Notes: generated from the letters alone by a model not told the origin. 64,000 nucleotides of DNA from Ostrinia nubilalis (GCF_963855985.1 NC_087107.1:1240001-1304000); one strand, 5' to 3'. Counted from the first letter of the stretch, positions 45,601-54,800 are shown. A program made the numbers and translations.

Positions 45601-47360
45601 TTTACAACCCTGACTTACCTATCGAAGTTCACACGGACGCAAGTTCCATTGGCTATGGTGCGGTGCTTCTTCAGGTTCACGAAAATGGTAATAAACGAGC
45701 TGTGGGTTACTTCAGCAAACGTACTCAAGGTGCCGAGCCAAGGTATCACTCATATGAGCTCGAGACCTTGGCCGTCGTTAAGGCCTTGCAAAACTTTAGA
45801 CACTATCTGGTTGGCGTTCAATTTAAAATCGTTACAGACTGTAATGCACTAAAGTCAACGCAACAAAAAAAAGACTTATTGCCTCGAGTAGCCAGATGGT
45901 GGATATATTTGCAAGACTTTAATTTTACTCTGGAATACCGCAAAGGTATTTCTATGTCTCATGCCGATTACTTGAGCCGCAACCCCGTAAATGTCTGCGA
46001 AGCTCGTAAACAACAAAATTGGGCTCAAATAGCACAGGCTGCTGATGAGGAAACTCAACAGCTTATCCAGAAACTGACAGATGGGCAATTGGATTCGAAC
46101 CATTATGTCCACAAAAATAGTCTGCTCTATTATAAATATTCCCCGGTAGGCGAAGACCCTAGACTTCTTTGTTTTGTGCCCAAGGGTCATAGGCTGAGTT
46201 TGCTCCGGATTTTTCACGATGAGCACGATCATCCCGGAGTCGATAAGACCCTAGAACTCATTAGAAAACATTTTTGGTTTCCTTCTCTGAAATCGTTTGT
46301 TCAGAAGTATGTAGGTCATTGCCTTATTTGCATGACTCATAAAAAGATTCCCAGAGCTCCCCATCAGCCAATACATTCGTGGGAAAAACCATGTGATCCT
46401 TTTGAGGTTATCCATGCAGACGCATTAGGTCCTTTGCCTCAGTCTAACGGTTATAGACATGTGCTAATCGTTGTAGATGCGTTTTCCAAATACTGCCTTC
46501 TGTACCCTATGTTTGGACAAGATTCAGATGAATTAAAACGACTTTTTACAAACGTGATTTCATTATTTGGCACGCCAAAGCTAATCGTGGCAGATCGTGG
46601 TCGTATGTTTCAAAGTTCAGGATTTACAAAACTTGTAACAGATTTAGGCATTGACTTGCATCTCATAACACCTGAGATGCATCACTCAAATGGGCAAGTT
46701 GAACGTTATTGCCGGACGTTACTAAATATGGTTCGTATAGAATGCAACCATCGACAACATGAATGGTCAGATGTTATGTGGCGGCTACAGTTAACTTTGA
46801 ATATAACAAAGCAGAAAACTACAAAGCTATCCCCATTGAATATGCTAGTGGGTATTGAAGCAGCCACACCTCTCATACGTCATCTCGTCAGAGACGTTGC
46901 CTTAGAAAACTCTCACCCGAACCGCGAGGCTTTAAGAGAAATGCATCGTCAAAGAGCTTCTGAACGCCTGAAGGTGAATCAACACCAACAGGATGCGATT
47001 GTGAACGCTAACCGAAGGCCTCCTCGGATCTTTGAAATAAACTCACTTGTTTTTGTTATTAAACAGGCACAAGCGACTGGCAAGCTCGACTCGGGCATGC
47101 GCGGGCCATATCGTGTGGTCAAAGCGCTTCCCCATGGTCGATATGAGCTTAAGCTGTTGGCGGGCTCCTATGGAAAAACGACCCAGGCTGCGGCAGAATT
47201 CATGGTGCCGTGGCGAGGGGAATGGACTCCGGATACGTGTGCTGCTTTCTTCGAGGGTGAGCTTATTCTACACTTGTATGATAAGCTAACGTCGTGCCTA
47301 TGTCATACAAGAGTAGACGCCACATGGTATGCTAACGTCGTGCCTATGCCATGTGGGTAA
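42666..47360 (+). CDS. gag-pol: Gag-Pol polyprotein of a Ty3/Gypsy retrotransposon
   Basis: A single 1564-codon frame encodes particle protein and all enzymes needed for retrotransposition. Residues 1-100 are Arg/Ser-rich (RNSHSRS repeats) and 136-208 form ten seven-residue repeats of the R(E/D)(S/P)AAE(H/R) type. Two CCHC zinc knuckles (CFSCGQHGHRQSNC near 429 and CKFCKKPGHNIETC near 475) mark nucleocapsid. Protease has LIDSGS near 530. RT carries YIDD at 842-845. RNase H has the HTDAS motif near 988. Integrase has an HHCC zinc region ending CLIC near 1220, then catalytic Asp near 1250, Asp near 1310 and Glu near 1346 with D-x35-E spacing, followed by a GPY module. The start is the first ATG in this frame, after about 350 bp of leader. 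Gag and Pol are fused with no frameshift. The last 35 codons read through hairpins inside the probable intron, so the natural C-terminus may instead be the downstream exon. Confidence 0.95.
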   Translation: MPNNSDSRKSRSRSRKRASYSRKRASHSRQLTSRSRNHALHSKNHASRSASRSSHSRSRNSHSRSRNSHSRSRNSHSRNRNSRSRSRDSRSDYHNSRYRHTHKRFTPPSNVLTETMHQILDRLTTLDEQRRRSPPRESAAEHRDPAAEHREPAAERRESAAEHRDPAAEHRGPAAERRESAAERRESAAERRESAAEHRNPAAERRESEAPSSTGRTVSADADHDVNATDRIIDAIRSINTTVRSNQSYFISNFDPSINDIDTWCDEVDRARITNHWNDNECLARIGNCLKGDARTWLNEWVTNDRTWTTFKKEFKPLCPRKPDIANILYEVMSSNSDKYPTYADYARRSLLRLRIVKGLSDELISAIVIRGITDPQIRASATNAKLMPNDLVDFFSIYVKSPSAPIKKSDTPKPNNDMGRKRKFEGGKCFSCGQHGHRQSNCTKKRKPVFNNGNSNNDGQKNSSVHDSNKLEPCKFCKKPGHNIETCFAKLKSESRNKSNVNFCQENPGNKNKDIVVAIIQGVPVDVLIDSGSTISLISSSLLRHFKCARKTAFRILRGIGGQEIESTYFVTLPIEFNEITLEVDLHVVSPEFMNTPIIVGTDVLNREGVTYVRTCDYQYLSCKTRPVHDVMCTSSFNEIPVRTPLTGHDLKKLLDLIDEFSNSFISGTATSTVNTGSMAIKLHNSTPVSYRPYRLSYPEIVKVREIIKDLLQKNIIQESESEFASPILLVKKKDGSDRMCVDYRKLNENTVKDRFPLPLIDDHIDRLGKHKYFTSLDMATGFHQIPMDDDSIQLTGFVTPEGHYEYLKMPYGLANAPVVYQRIMSKTLRQHLESGETLVYIDDVLILSNTVEEGLITLRKVLQTLTNAGFSINLKKCSFLSTKIEYLGRTISQGQVQPSEGKVRALVESPVPKTVKQVRQFLGLASYFRRYIAGFATKTAPITKLTKKGEPFIWGSEQEEARQDIISLLTSEPVLAIYNPDLPIEVHTDASSIGYGAVLLQVHENGNKRAVGYFSKRTQGAEPRYHSYELETLAVVKALQNFRHYLVGVQFKIVTDCNALKSTQQKKDLLPRVARWWIYLQDFNFTLEYRKGISMSHADYLSRNPVNVCEARKQQNWAQIAQAADEETQQLIQKLTDGQLDSNHYVHKNSLLYYKYSPVGEDPRLLCFVPKGHRLSLLRIFHDEHDHPGVDKTLELIRKHFWFPSLKSFVQKYVGHCLICMTHKKIPRAPHQPIHSWEKPCDPFEVIHADALGPLPQSNGYRHVLIVVDAFSKYCLLYPMFGQDSDELKRLFTNVISLFGTPKLIVADRGRMFQSSGFTKLVTDLGIDLHLITPEMHHSNGQVERYCRTLLNMVRIECNHRQHEWSDVMWRLQLTLNITKQKTTKLSPLNMLVGIEAATPLIRHLVRDVALENSHPNREALREMHRQRASERLKVNQHQQDAIVNANRRPPRIFEINSLVFVIKQAQATGKLDSGMRGPYRVVKALPHGRYELKLLAGSYGKTTQAAAEFMVPWRGEWTPDTCAAFFEGELILHLYDKLTSCLCHTRVDATWYANVVPMPCG
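43071..43289 (+). repeat. 21-bp coding tandem repeat in gag
   Basis: About ten copies of a 21-bp unit (CGTGAATCTGCGGCTGAGC plus two bases) encode a charged seven-residue repeat. The length keeps the frame. Other frames across the array look open only because of this periodicity. Confidence 0.95.
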
Positions 47361-47452
47361 TCAGGCTACATTTGTGTGATACGCTAACGTCGTGCCTATG
47401 TCACACAAGTGTGGAGGTACATGATAAGCTAACGTCGTGCCTATGTCATGTA
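47273..47452 (+). ncRNA. four hairpins with identical loops and covarying stems
   Basis: The hairpins span 47273-47311, 47320-47356, 47368-47412 and 47418-47452. All have a 21-nt loop containing the invariant 18-mer GCTAACGTCGTGCCTATG, and only loop position 3 varies (A, T, C, A). The stems differ: CTTGTATGA/TCATACAAG (9 bp), CCACATGG/CCATGTGG (8 bp), a 12-bp stem with one G-U pair, and TACATGA/TCATGTA (7 bp). Pairing is kept while sequence changes, the signature of selection on structure. The loop is presumably a protein- or RNA-binding site. Functions such as packaging, export or splice control are inference. Confidence 0.8.
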
Positions 47453-47584
47453 GTCGTAGATAGCACATTGTGCTTCCTCTCCGACCGGGTGAACGTGGTT
47501 CACTATGTGGAGTCAAGGCGTTTCTGGTGACGACCGGAGACCTGACTCTTCTTTTATTACCTTTTTATTATGTGACGTTGAAGA

Positions 47585-47686
47585 GTCTCTGATAAACATC
47601 AGAGACCCAACGCCTCTGTTCTAATAAAATTATTCCTACTGGTGATGTGGCTGAATTGTCTGCAGCGGTTCTGTTACATCACTAGT
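47585..47686 (+). ncRNA. additional stem-loops in the intron
   Basis: GTCTCTGAT (47585-47593) pairs with ATCAGAGAC (47598-47606). AGGCGTT (47516-47522) pairs with AACGCCT (47609-47615), enclosing that hairpin. ACTGGTGATGT (47638-47648) pairs with ACATCACTAGT (47676-47686) with one G-U. Together with the four upstream hairpins, most of the intron is structured. Confidence 0.55.
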
Positions 47687-47744
47687 AATTTAAAAAAAAG
47701 GGGAATGATTAGAATTGTAAGCTTTGTTTTGTTTACACTCTCAG

Positions 47745-47929
47745 GTGCAGACCTCGATGATGCGGAGTCCATGCCTGAGCGAGCTGCTGGGAGCGATGTG
47801 CTACCTGGTGAGATGCCAGAACCCGTGCCTAGTACCTCCAGTGCGGTGGAAGCCCTGCACCCAGAGGAAATTCGGGAGCACGAGGACGTTCTCCAGTCAG
47901 GAGAGGCCGTGTTAGCGGAAATCAAATGA
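47745..47929 (+). CDS. probable 3' exon: acidic C-terminal tail of Gag-Pol
   Basis: Sixty-one codons in the frame predicted by splicing encode an acidic, Glu/Ser/Pro-rich tail (for example MPERAAGSDVLPGEMPEPVP) ending in AEIK. The stop codon lies inside the 3' LTR, 20 bases past its start. The frame is also open upstream to 47642 without obvious coding character. It could be translated only from spliced RNA or not at all. The in-frame acceptor and conserved composition favour the first. Confidence 0.6.
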
Positions 47930-48207
47930 CGACGTAATTTGGGGGTATGCCGAGAGGTGGCGTGAGCGCGCGGTTAGCTGGCCCGGCACGTCCAGTCCGA
48001 CGGAATATTTGGTAGTGTTCACTTGGTTAGGGGAATCTATGCCCGTTTGAGAGTCGAATTGCCTTTTTCTGATTTAAGTTACCATTAATTATTTTTTGTG
48101 CATTTGTTAGCCCTGTAAAATATTTTCTTTTGTAAAACGTGAAATCCTTTTGTAAATAAACCTAAAATTGTCATTAAATGTTTTCTTATTGTTCAATCAT
48201 TTCTAAG
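47910..48207 (+). repeat. 3' LTR
   Basis: Identical by eye to 42021-42318. It is preceded by a purine-rich CAGGAGAGG segment that may serve as polypurine tract. It supplies the stop codon of the downstream exon and the probable polyadenylation region. Confidence 0.93.
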
Positions 48208-48335
48208 AATATGTATATTCAAAACTGCCACGCGGTCTCTACTAATTTAATTAGTCTAAACAAATAAAGAAAATTTTGATTTAGAAAATTTAGATTTTGA
48301 TTTTGATTTTTGAGATTTTGAAAATCGACTTTAAG

Positions 48336-48553
48336 CCTAGGCACCACCGATTTTTAGTTGGCCGATAGTTGGGTCAGGTTGTTGATCAGTATGGAGATGT
48401 ATGAATCAGTTTGGAGATAGGCGCAGACCACCAACTTTTAGTTGGCCTATAGTTGGGCCCGATTCTAAATTGTATGAAGAATCGGCCGATACCAAATCGG
48501 TGCAATGTGCGCACTTTCATACATCTCCATACTGATCAACAGCCCGACCCAAC
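48336..48553. mobile_element. MITE with GTTGGGTCAGG ends
   Basis: GATCAGTATGGAGATGTATG on the left and CATACATCTCCATACTGATC on the right are exact complements. TAGTTGGGTCAGGTTGTT and AACAGCCCGACCCAACT extend them outward. The internal phrase TTTTAGTTGGCC is repeated. About 220 bp. Confidence 0.75.
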
Positions 48554-48691
48554 TCAAACATTGATACTATGAGGTCTCACAGTGCGCGTGGACGCACAGG
48601 GTGACACATAAACCAATCACAGAGCTCTATTCAACGCTGTGCGTGCGATTTGCTGCTTCACTTAAGCAAGCATCGTTTGTGAATACGGGCG
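48554..48691. mobile_element. MITE family CGCCCGTATTCACAAAC, copy 1 (left end lost)
   Basis: It contains ACTATGAGGTCTCACAGTGC, CAATCACAGAGCTCTATTCA and the end ATCGTTTGTGAATACGGGCG. The left inverted end is missing because it abuts the preceding MITE. Confidence 0.75.
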
Positions 48692-50330
48692 AGAACTTTG
48701 AACTTGACTTCACCATTAGAGTTAGTCATCCATGTAAACCATACTAGTTGTTACATCATCTGGTTTGAACCTGTCTACAAAAAGGACTTTCGCTATTTCG
48801 CATCTGAGGTCTGAGTCATCCAAAAAGATAGGTATTTAGGTCATTGATCTCGATGTTGCCATGTTTTTGTAATGTGTATACTATTTTTAATTGCGTGAGT
48901 AATGCTACCGAATACTAAGTTATATTTGAGATAATTATTATGTGGAGGCTAGACTAGTTTCTTTATTGCATCATACTTTCATGGGTCAAAGAAAATATTG
49001 GTTTGCCCTATTTGAACACCAGTAATAATCATAATATACGACAAAATATCAGAGACTATATTTTTATTGAAAAATAGCACCTGCCACAATACGAGTTCAT
49101 AATGTGGAGCAGGGTTTACCTTGATGCCATCGTCTGTATAAGCTACATAACTGAAAAATGCCATCTTTCTTACTAAAATCGGTGTGTAACGTAGAAGTGC
49201 CTAAAAGTTAAAATAAAACTAATGCTTCCACAAGTCTAGACAACTTTGTATTCACTCATAATTTGTAGCAAAAAAGTATTCGTTTTCTTGAAGCCTATTA
49301 ACCCATATGGCACATATTTTTTATCCTAAGTAAATCAATATTTGTGATAATATTCTTGCCTAATTTTCGTCATACCGTCATACATAAGTGTAATAGGTAT
49401 ATGTATGACTCATCAATTCATAATCGATCGTTGGCAATTGACACACGTCTACAGCAAGATTATTAATGTATAATTGGACAGTGTGACTCAGTCATCAAGC
49501 TAGACTCGAATTTGCATAATTAACGTGATTTAATTGTAATCGCTTAGCTAGAAAGTCATAAGGCTAATAGGATTATTTGTTTTAGGTTTGTTTGTCTTTG
49601 AATACCTGTTTTTATAATCTCAAACTAAAATTCTAAAAAGGTTTACTCGGGTTAGTATAAATTAGAAAGATTAACTCAATATTTGTGATGATGTAATATG
49701 GAAAAATTATTAATTTTATCAAGGTAATTTAACTACTCCAATTCTCTATTGAATTGCTATTTATTATTATCAATTTTGTTATCTGTAACAAATATTAATC
49801 TCTAAATTAACAGCTAAAGTAAAAAAGCACATTTCAAAATAAAAATAACATTATTAGTCAACCCAACAAATTACAGTTTAAACCTCCAGTTAGTATCTAC
49901 TACAAACTACAAAACATCCAAACTACAGTAACCACAACTCAAAACAACTACTAAATATCTACTTAAACACAATAACTTAGAGTTATCATGAAAGTTCGTA
50001 AGTTGAAGCGCCTGGCGACGCGGCCGAGCAATAAAGCTCAGCGCGAAAGCCTTCGGAGGCAAAGCTGGTAAGGTACGAGCTTACACTAAGCAGATGCTTA
50101 AATTTAAGACTGATGGTGTGGAGGTTTTTTCCCAGTTTTCGTATGTTTTGAATGAGTAATATTTAGAGTATTGTAGTTAATGGGAATATTAAAATGAAAG
50201 TAAAAACAAAGTAAACTGTTTAGCACAGGAAAACTCAGTGAGTGTAGAGTTTTACTGAGTATTATTCTACGGTAGTGGAACTTCACTGTGCCACAGTCCC
50301 ATGCCTGTATGTTCTTGATCTATACGCTGA
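48692..50330. other. AT-rich DNA with one GC-rich island
   Basis: No recognised gene apart from the island at 49988-50159, listed separately. Confidence 0.45.
49988..50159 (+). other. GC-rich island, possible exon
   Basis: From an ATG at 49988 a short frame reads MKVRKLKRLATRPSNKAQRE and stops after 27 codons. A second frame across the same bases reads AFGGKAGKVRAYTKQMLKF and stays open to a TAA at 50159. A GTAAGG donor-like site lies at about 50070. This may be a coding scrap of a host gene or pseudogene. I cannot name it. Confidence 0.3.
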
Positions 50331-50470
50331 CGCCCGTATTCACAAACATTACTATGAGGTCTCACAGTGCGCGTGGAAGCACAGGGTGAAACATGAACCA
50401 ATCACAGAGCTCTATTCAACGCTGTGTGTTCGATTTGCTGCTACACTTAAGTAAGCATCGTTTGTGAATA
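50331..50470. mobile_element. MITE family CGCCCGTATTCACAAAC, copy 2
   Basis: Full inverted ends: CGCCCGTATTCACAAACATT on the left and ATCGTTTGTGAATAC on the right. 140 bp, same internal sequence as the copies at 48554, 50912 and 59071. Confidence 0.85.
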
Positions 50471-50911
50471 CAACAAAAAATGGAATATCTACCGCAATTT
50501 TCATTCAACTACTATTGTCTTGAACCAATATTTCTACTCTACATTTTACAACTGATTTCCATATTGATAGAGATATTATGGCATAATGTACTAGAACAAA
50601 GAAGCTCAAATATTACAAAAATTGAATATTTTTTACCAACTTTACTTCAAACAAGCTTTGAAATGTAGTTTTTATTTGTTATTTCCATTTGAAACTACCA
50701 ACTACACTAACTCCATTAACTCAAGCTCTATCAGAAGGGCCTTGCGGTGCATATCATGTTTCAGATAACAAACAGCTCATAATGGCTCATTGTATGCAAT
50801 TTGAATACGTTGCTAATCGGCACAATTAACATTTTGTCTGCAACTTTGTTTACATTGCTAGTGTTGCATGTGCACACTTAGTTGATATAATCATAGTAAA
50901 TAAGTAGCTTA

Positions 50912-51050
50912 CGCCCGTATTCACAAACATTACTAAGAGGTCTCACAGTGCGCGTGGACGCACAGGGTGACACACGAACCAATCACAGTTCAACGCTGTG
51001 CGTTCGATTTGCTGCGTCATTTATGCAAGCATCGTTTGTGAATACGGGTG
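50912..51050. mobile_element. MITE family CGCCCGTATTCACAAAC, copy 3
   Basis: Full-length copy with ends CGCCCGTATTCACAAACATT and ATCGTTTGTGAATACGGGTG, and a 10-bp deletion of the GAGCTCTATT segment relative to copy 2. Confidence 0.85.
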
Positions 51051-51805
51051 TTAGTCTAAGAATCAGCCAGACTTCTAATACTTACCTTGTCACTGGTTTG
51101 GTTCCCCGTTGCAACCAACTACGAGTAGATACCTAGAGATCAGGTAGATTGTTTGAGGTATTGCTTGAATAAATATATTACCGTGTACCTGTGTCCGCTT
51201 CTCATGGAAGCTGGATGAAAATCTGACTGACTGAAATTATCCCTTAAGGCTTATAGACCGACTTCATGTGGCTTTTTATTAATCACACTGAAAGAAAGAA
51301 GAATTGAATGGAATCCGCTGACATTGATTTCGCGATATGGCCACAATGGCCATTTAAAAATCCATAAAAATCATTTCCAAACACTAATTGTGCCACCTTT
51401 GTACGGGATCACAGACCGTGACTATGTGTATGTCCTCGAATGTAGCGTATCTTCATAATGAAACAAGATTAAGCTACAGTAATAAACAATAAATATTTTG
51501 TATGTCTTAATATAAAAATATCAGGTCAATCGGTCAGGATCTCATAATTGGTTTTAGGCATTTTTCGAAGAAGAATTTTAGAAGGTACTTAAATTTAGTT
51601 GTCTTCTGTTTTTTAGTAAATACACAGATTAATCAATGATGCGCTTAGTAGCGCAGTAAAAGTCTGAATGATCTTCAAAATTAAATGTCACTGATCAGAT
51701 TTTTCTAGAATCATAAATAAGAACGGTCAATATGTAAATCGATAAAATCTAAAACAATTCACCCATTTTGGAACTACAAATAATGCAAGTAATGCAACAG
51801 AAAAA
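51051..51805. other. noncoding DNA
   Basis: No recognisable gene. A CCGTGTACCTGTGTCC phrase near 51180 may belong to a repeat. Confidence 0.4.
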
Positions 51806-51806
51806 A

Positions 51807-52870
51807 AACCGGCCAAATGCGAGTCGGGCTCGCACACCGAGGGTTCCGCCGTACAAACGTAGCGGTTTACAATTTATGACGTATTAAATCAAATTACTTA
51901 CTTGATTCCGTTGCGAGTAGTGGCGAATTTCAAAATATGCGGTATGATTATTTTTTATTTATTTATTTTTCCTATATTTGCATTATAGGTAGGTACCTAC
52001 CTCAGCGTTTTGAATTTTTGCGTTGATTTAGAATTTCTCACAGTTTAGAGGCAATTAGATTTAAGAATTGTTTGATATGAATTTCAACTTTAATATCTCT
52101 ACGCGTTCATGTGAAAAAGGGTAGATAGTAAGTTTATAATTATTAAAAAAATATTTTGTCATGTAAGCAAAAATAATATTTTAAATTTTATATAACTTCA
52201 AATTTATCATTTTCGCAATTTTTCCTTTATCTGTACTATATAACGTTGCTTCGTGCCAAATTTCAAGATTCTGAGTTCACAGGAAGTACCTTGTAGGTTT
52301 TGATTCCCTAGCGTGTGACGGAAATTCGTCTAAGGTGTCGGTATAAACTGCTGTATCTTTTGATCGCGTTAACTTAGAAGTTTGATTTTTTTACTTCTTA
52401 AAGGGACAATAGATCTAGGTATTTGTTATAAATTTCAATTTGATACCTTTATTCGTTAGTGAGAAATAAGGTAGTAAGTTTCATTTTATTAAAATATTTT
52501 TATTATATTATATAACTAAAAAAATGTAATTTTCGCAATTTTTCCTATATTTGCATTATATGACAATGCTTTATGCCAAATTTCAAGATTCTGAGTTTAC
52601 GGGAAGTATCCTGTAGGTTTTGATTCCTTTGCGAGTGTCGAAAATTTGTTGAAAATATCGACATAATCGGCTGTATCTTTTGATTGGCTTGGCTTAGAAG
52701 TTTGATATTTTCACAGCTTAAAGGGACAATAGACTTGAGTATTTCATGTGAATTTCAGCTTGATACGTTCACGCGTTCTTGAGATAAAGGGTCTTGACAG
52801 ACGGAGGACGGACAACAAAGTGATCCTATAAGGGTTCCGTTTTTTCCTTTTGAGGTACGGAACCCTAAAA
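51807..52870 (+). mobile_element. 1.06-kb lepidopteran repeat (ACCGGCCAAATGCGAGTCGG ... ACGGAACCCTAAAAA)
   Basis: The start AACCGGCCAAATGCGAGTCG and the end TTTTGAGGTACGGAACCCTA are hallmark borders of a very common moth repeat that I recognise but cannot class with certainty. GGGTTCCG near the start and CGGAACCC near the end are complementary. The interior has two diverged units of about 320 bp (roughly 52100-52480 and 52481-52800) sharing CCAAATTTCAAGATTCTGAG and AAAGGGACAATAGA. Confidence 0.75.
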
Positions 52871-53333
52871 ACCAAGATAGTACTCGTATTATGCCTAATT
52901 TTCTAGACACAATGTCTAAAAAAAAACACGTATTCGCTGTAACTCTTACCCTGTGCCCTATAAGGTGCCAAAATCTCACTAATGATTAACATTATTTCAC
53001 TGGAACCTACATTTGCTACCAAATCCACAACCAAACCAAATGAGACCTTACCCTTCTGTAAGTAAAATTCCATTTTATTTTCACGGTCAGCGAGCAGCAT
53101 GACTATATGGGCCAAGGGACTGCAATGGCGTATCAAATAAGTTGATCTTTTCTCAGAAGGTGTGTTATTGTTAACAACGTGCGAAGTGTTATTCCGTTAT
53201 TCTTTAACTGGGCAGCTAATTGGTTTTCCGATTGTGATTTAGAGGCGAACGTTTTGCAGGATCGTTGGTGGTTTTATAAAGTACCTACTCTTACGTTCTG
53301 TGTGTTGTCCTAACTACATCTTCTTAGACAAAT
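52871..53333. other. noncoding DNA
   Basis: No recognised feature. The minus-strand frame at 52903-53136 has no identifiable domain. Confidence 0.4.
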
Positions 53334-53958
53334 AAAGGACAATGACCAAAAATATATGGAGTGTGGTCCAAATGTCCACCACTAACGAGACCTATGTAGT
53401 AAAATAGTCTACTATATACTGATTCATTATAACCAAACCGCAATAAAAAATATGCTGTCAGTAAAAAGTTATAACTGAAAGAAAAGTCTATTTTTTACCT
53501 TTTCATCCGAAAAATGTCCTTGATATCATTCTATCCATTGCACATTTTGGACTAATCTACGCATGTTATGTCATGTCGCATGTGGCGCGGGGCTATAGAC
53601 GAATTTTATTAAATATTTATACTAGCTGTGCCTACGACTTTGTACGCGTGAAAATAGTTTGAATAATATTTCCCATTTTTACATCATTTGTCTTTACTGC
53701 TCCGCCCCTATTGGTTGTAGGGTGATGTTATTTATCCTAAAACCATCATTGATAAATGGGCTATCTATAACAAAAATATTTTTTCAAATCGGACCAGTAG
53801 TTCCTGAGATTAGCGCGTAAACTACTACAATTTTTCAAACAGTCATAACTTTTTACTGACAGCTTATTTTTTTTTCGTCTCATACTGAAAGTAAATCTCT
53901 ATACAATATAGGTCTCATTAGTGGTAGACATTTGGACCAATTTTGGTCATTGTCCTTT
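53334..53958. mobile_element. MITE with interrupted inverted ends of about 60 bp, carrying another repeat
   Basis: AAAGGACAATGACCAAAA and TTTTGGTCATTGTCCTTT bound the unit. Within, TGGTCCAAATGTC with ACTAACGAGACCTA pairs with TAGGTCTCATTAGT and GACATTTGGACCA, and CTGTCAGTAAAAAGTTAT pairs with ATAACTTTTTACTGACAG. A common repeat with CAAATCGGACCAGTAGTTCC (about 53615-53836) sits in the centre. Confidence 0.8.
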
Positions 53959-54800
53959 GAATATAGGTAGTAATGCGTTGAGTTGCTGAAGTTTGAACTA
54001 CTCTGTAACGTAACTTTAAACATTGGTTAATTTTTGACATTATAAATTGATTCAAATTACTAAGTTTTTATTTTGAGGTAGACAGCAGGTATTTACAAAA
54101 TTCCAAGGACTGATTTTCATTAATGTAATGGCATTACCATGCAGGCATTATCTGATTGCAGTTATACATTGTGCGACTCTGGTGTCAAAAACTATTAATA
54201 ACTAAAAGAAAGATTAGCATGAAGTGAAAATCAAATAATAAAAAGTAATTTTCCACCACTAAAACTAAGGTACAGAATATGTAAGCTCTTATCAATGTAA
54301 CTACTTAAAGTGAGCGTGGCGTGCTTCTGATGATTGTTCACTTTTCCAGAATAATACTCCAGTAAGTTCATTAATCGAAAGTGCAATTGTTCCATCAAAA
54401 GGGTCGCAGTAAACGTGGGTGTGACTTTGAAGAAAAGAGAAAGCGACAGAACTGACTCACGTTACAAACAAACAACAGTTAAAATTCATTGTGAAACACA
54501 AAGATGTGTTTTGGATTAAATCTGTCTCGAGTTAAATGATGGATTGATTTTCATTAAGATTTTTGCGGTCCTGGACATTTACAGAGCAAAATTAAGTTAA
54601 ACGTTTAAAATAGAGCTATCAGAATTAAATAAAAGGTAAAAACTATCAGTAGTACTGTTTTAAGTTTTATTGTTTTTATGCATTTAATCTATAAGGGCTA
54701 ACATAATGAATCTGACCTAAAATACACAACAGCAGAATGGCCCGACGTGAGGCAATACATTTCTAGAAAACACCATGCCACTTTTACGTCGCACCACTCA
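53959..54800. other. noncoding DNA downstream of the host gene
   Basis: No gene recognised. On the minus strand, AATAAA-type polyadenylation signals lie at about 54812-54817 and 54665-54670, the former roughly 36 bases past the stop of the gene at 54853. Confidence 0.5.

Larger units (their letters stand above)
47257..47744 (+). other. probable spliced intron at the 3' end of pol
   Basis: A GAGG|GTGAGC donor at 47257 and a pyrimidine-rich TTTACACTCTCAG acceptor ending at 47744 bracket 488 bp. Splicing would continue the pol frame without a shift into a 61-codon exon. A second acceptor (GTGCAG, ending 47750) is also in frame. The frame fit at both sites supports a real intron. The copy analysed retains it, so genomic RNA that is reverse transcribed must be unspliced. 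Confidence 0.6.
42021..48207 (+). mobile_element. apparently intact Ty3/Gypsy LTR retrotransposon
   Basis: The unit is complete. It has a 5' LTR, a primer-binding region similar to the tRNA-Leu 3' end, one uninterrupted gag-pol frame, a structured 3' region with a probable intron, and a 3' LTR. The 5-bp direct repeat AATAT flanks it at 42016-42020 and 48208-48212. The LTRs are identical by eye over 298 bp, so the insertion is recent. Domain order (Gag, protease, RT, RNase H, integrase) is diagnostic of Ty3/Gypsy. No env-like frame exists. The lineage may be close to mdg3/micropia because of the Leu primer, but this is inference. Confidence 0.95.

Noticed and set aside
47674..47925. Minus-strand ORF of 83 codons opposite the acidic tail exon
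   Set aside because: Antisense shadow with no motif.
42021..48207. Possibility that the Gypsy element is an errantivirus with an envelope gene
   Set aside because: Between pol and the 3' LTR there is only a hairpin-rich intron and a 61-codon acidic exon; no signal peptide or membrane-anchored frame is present.
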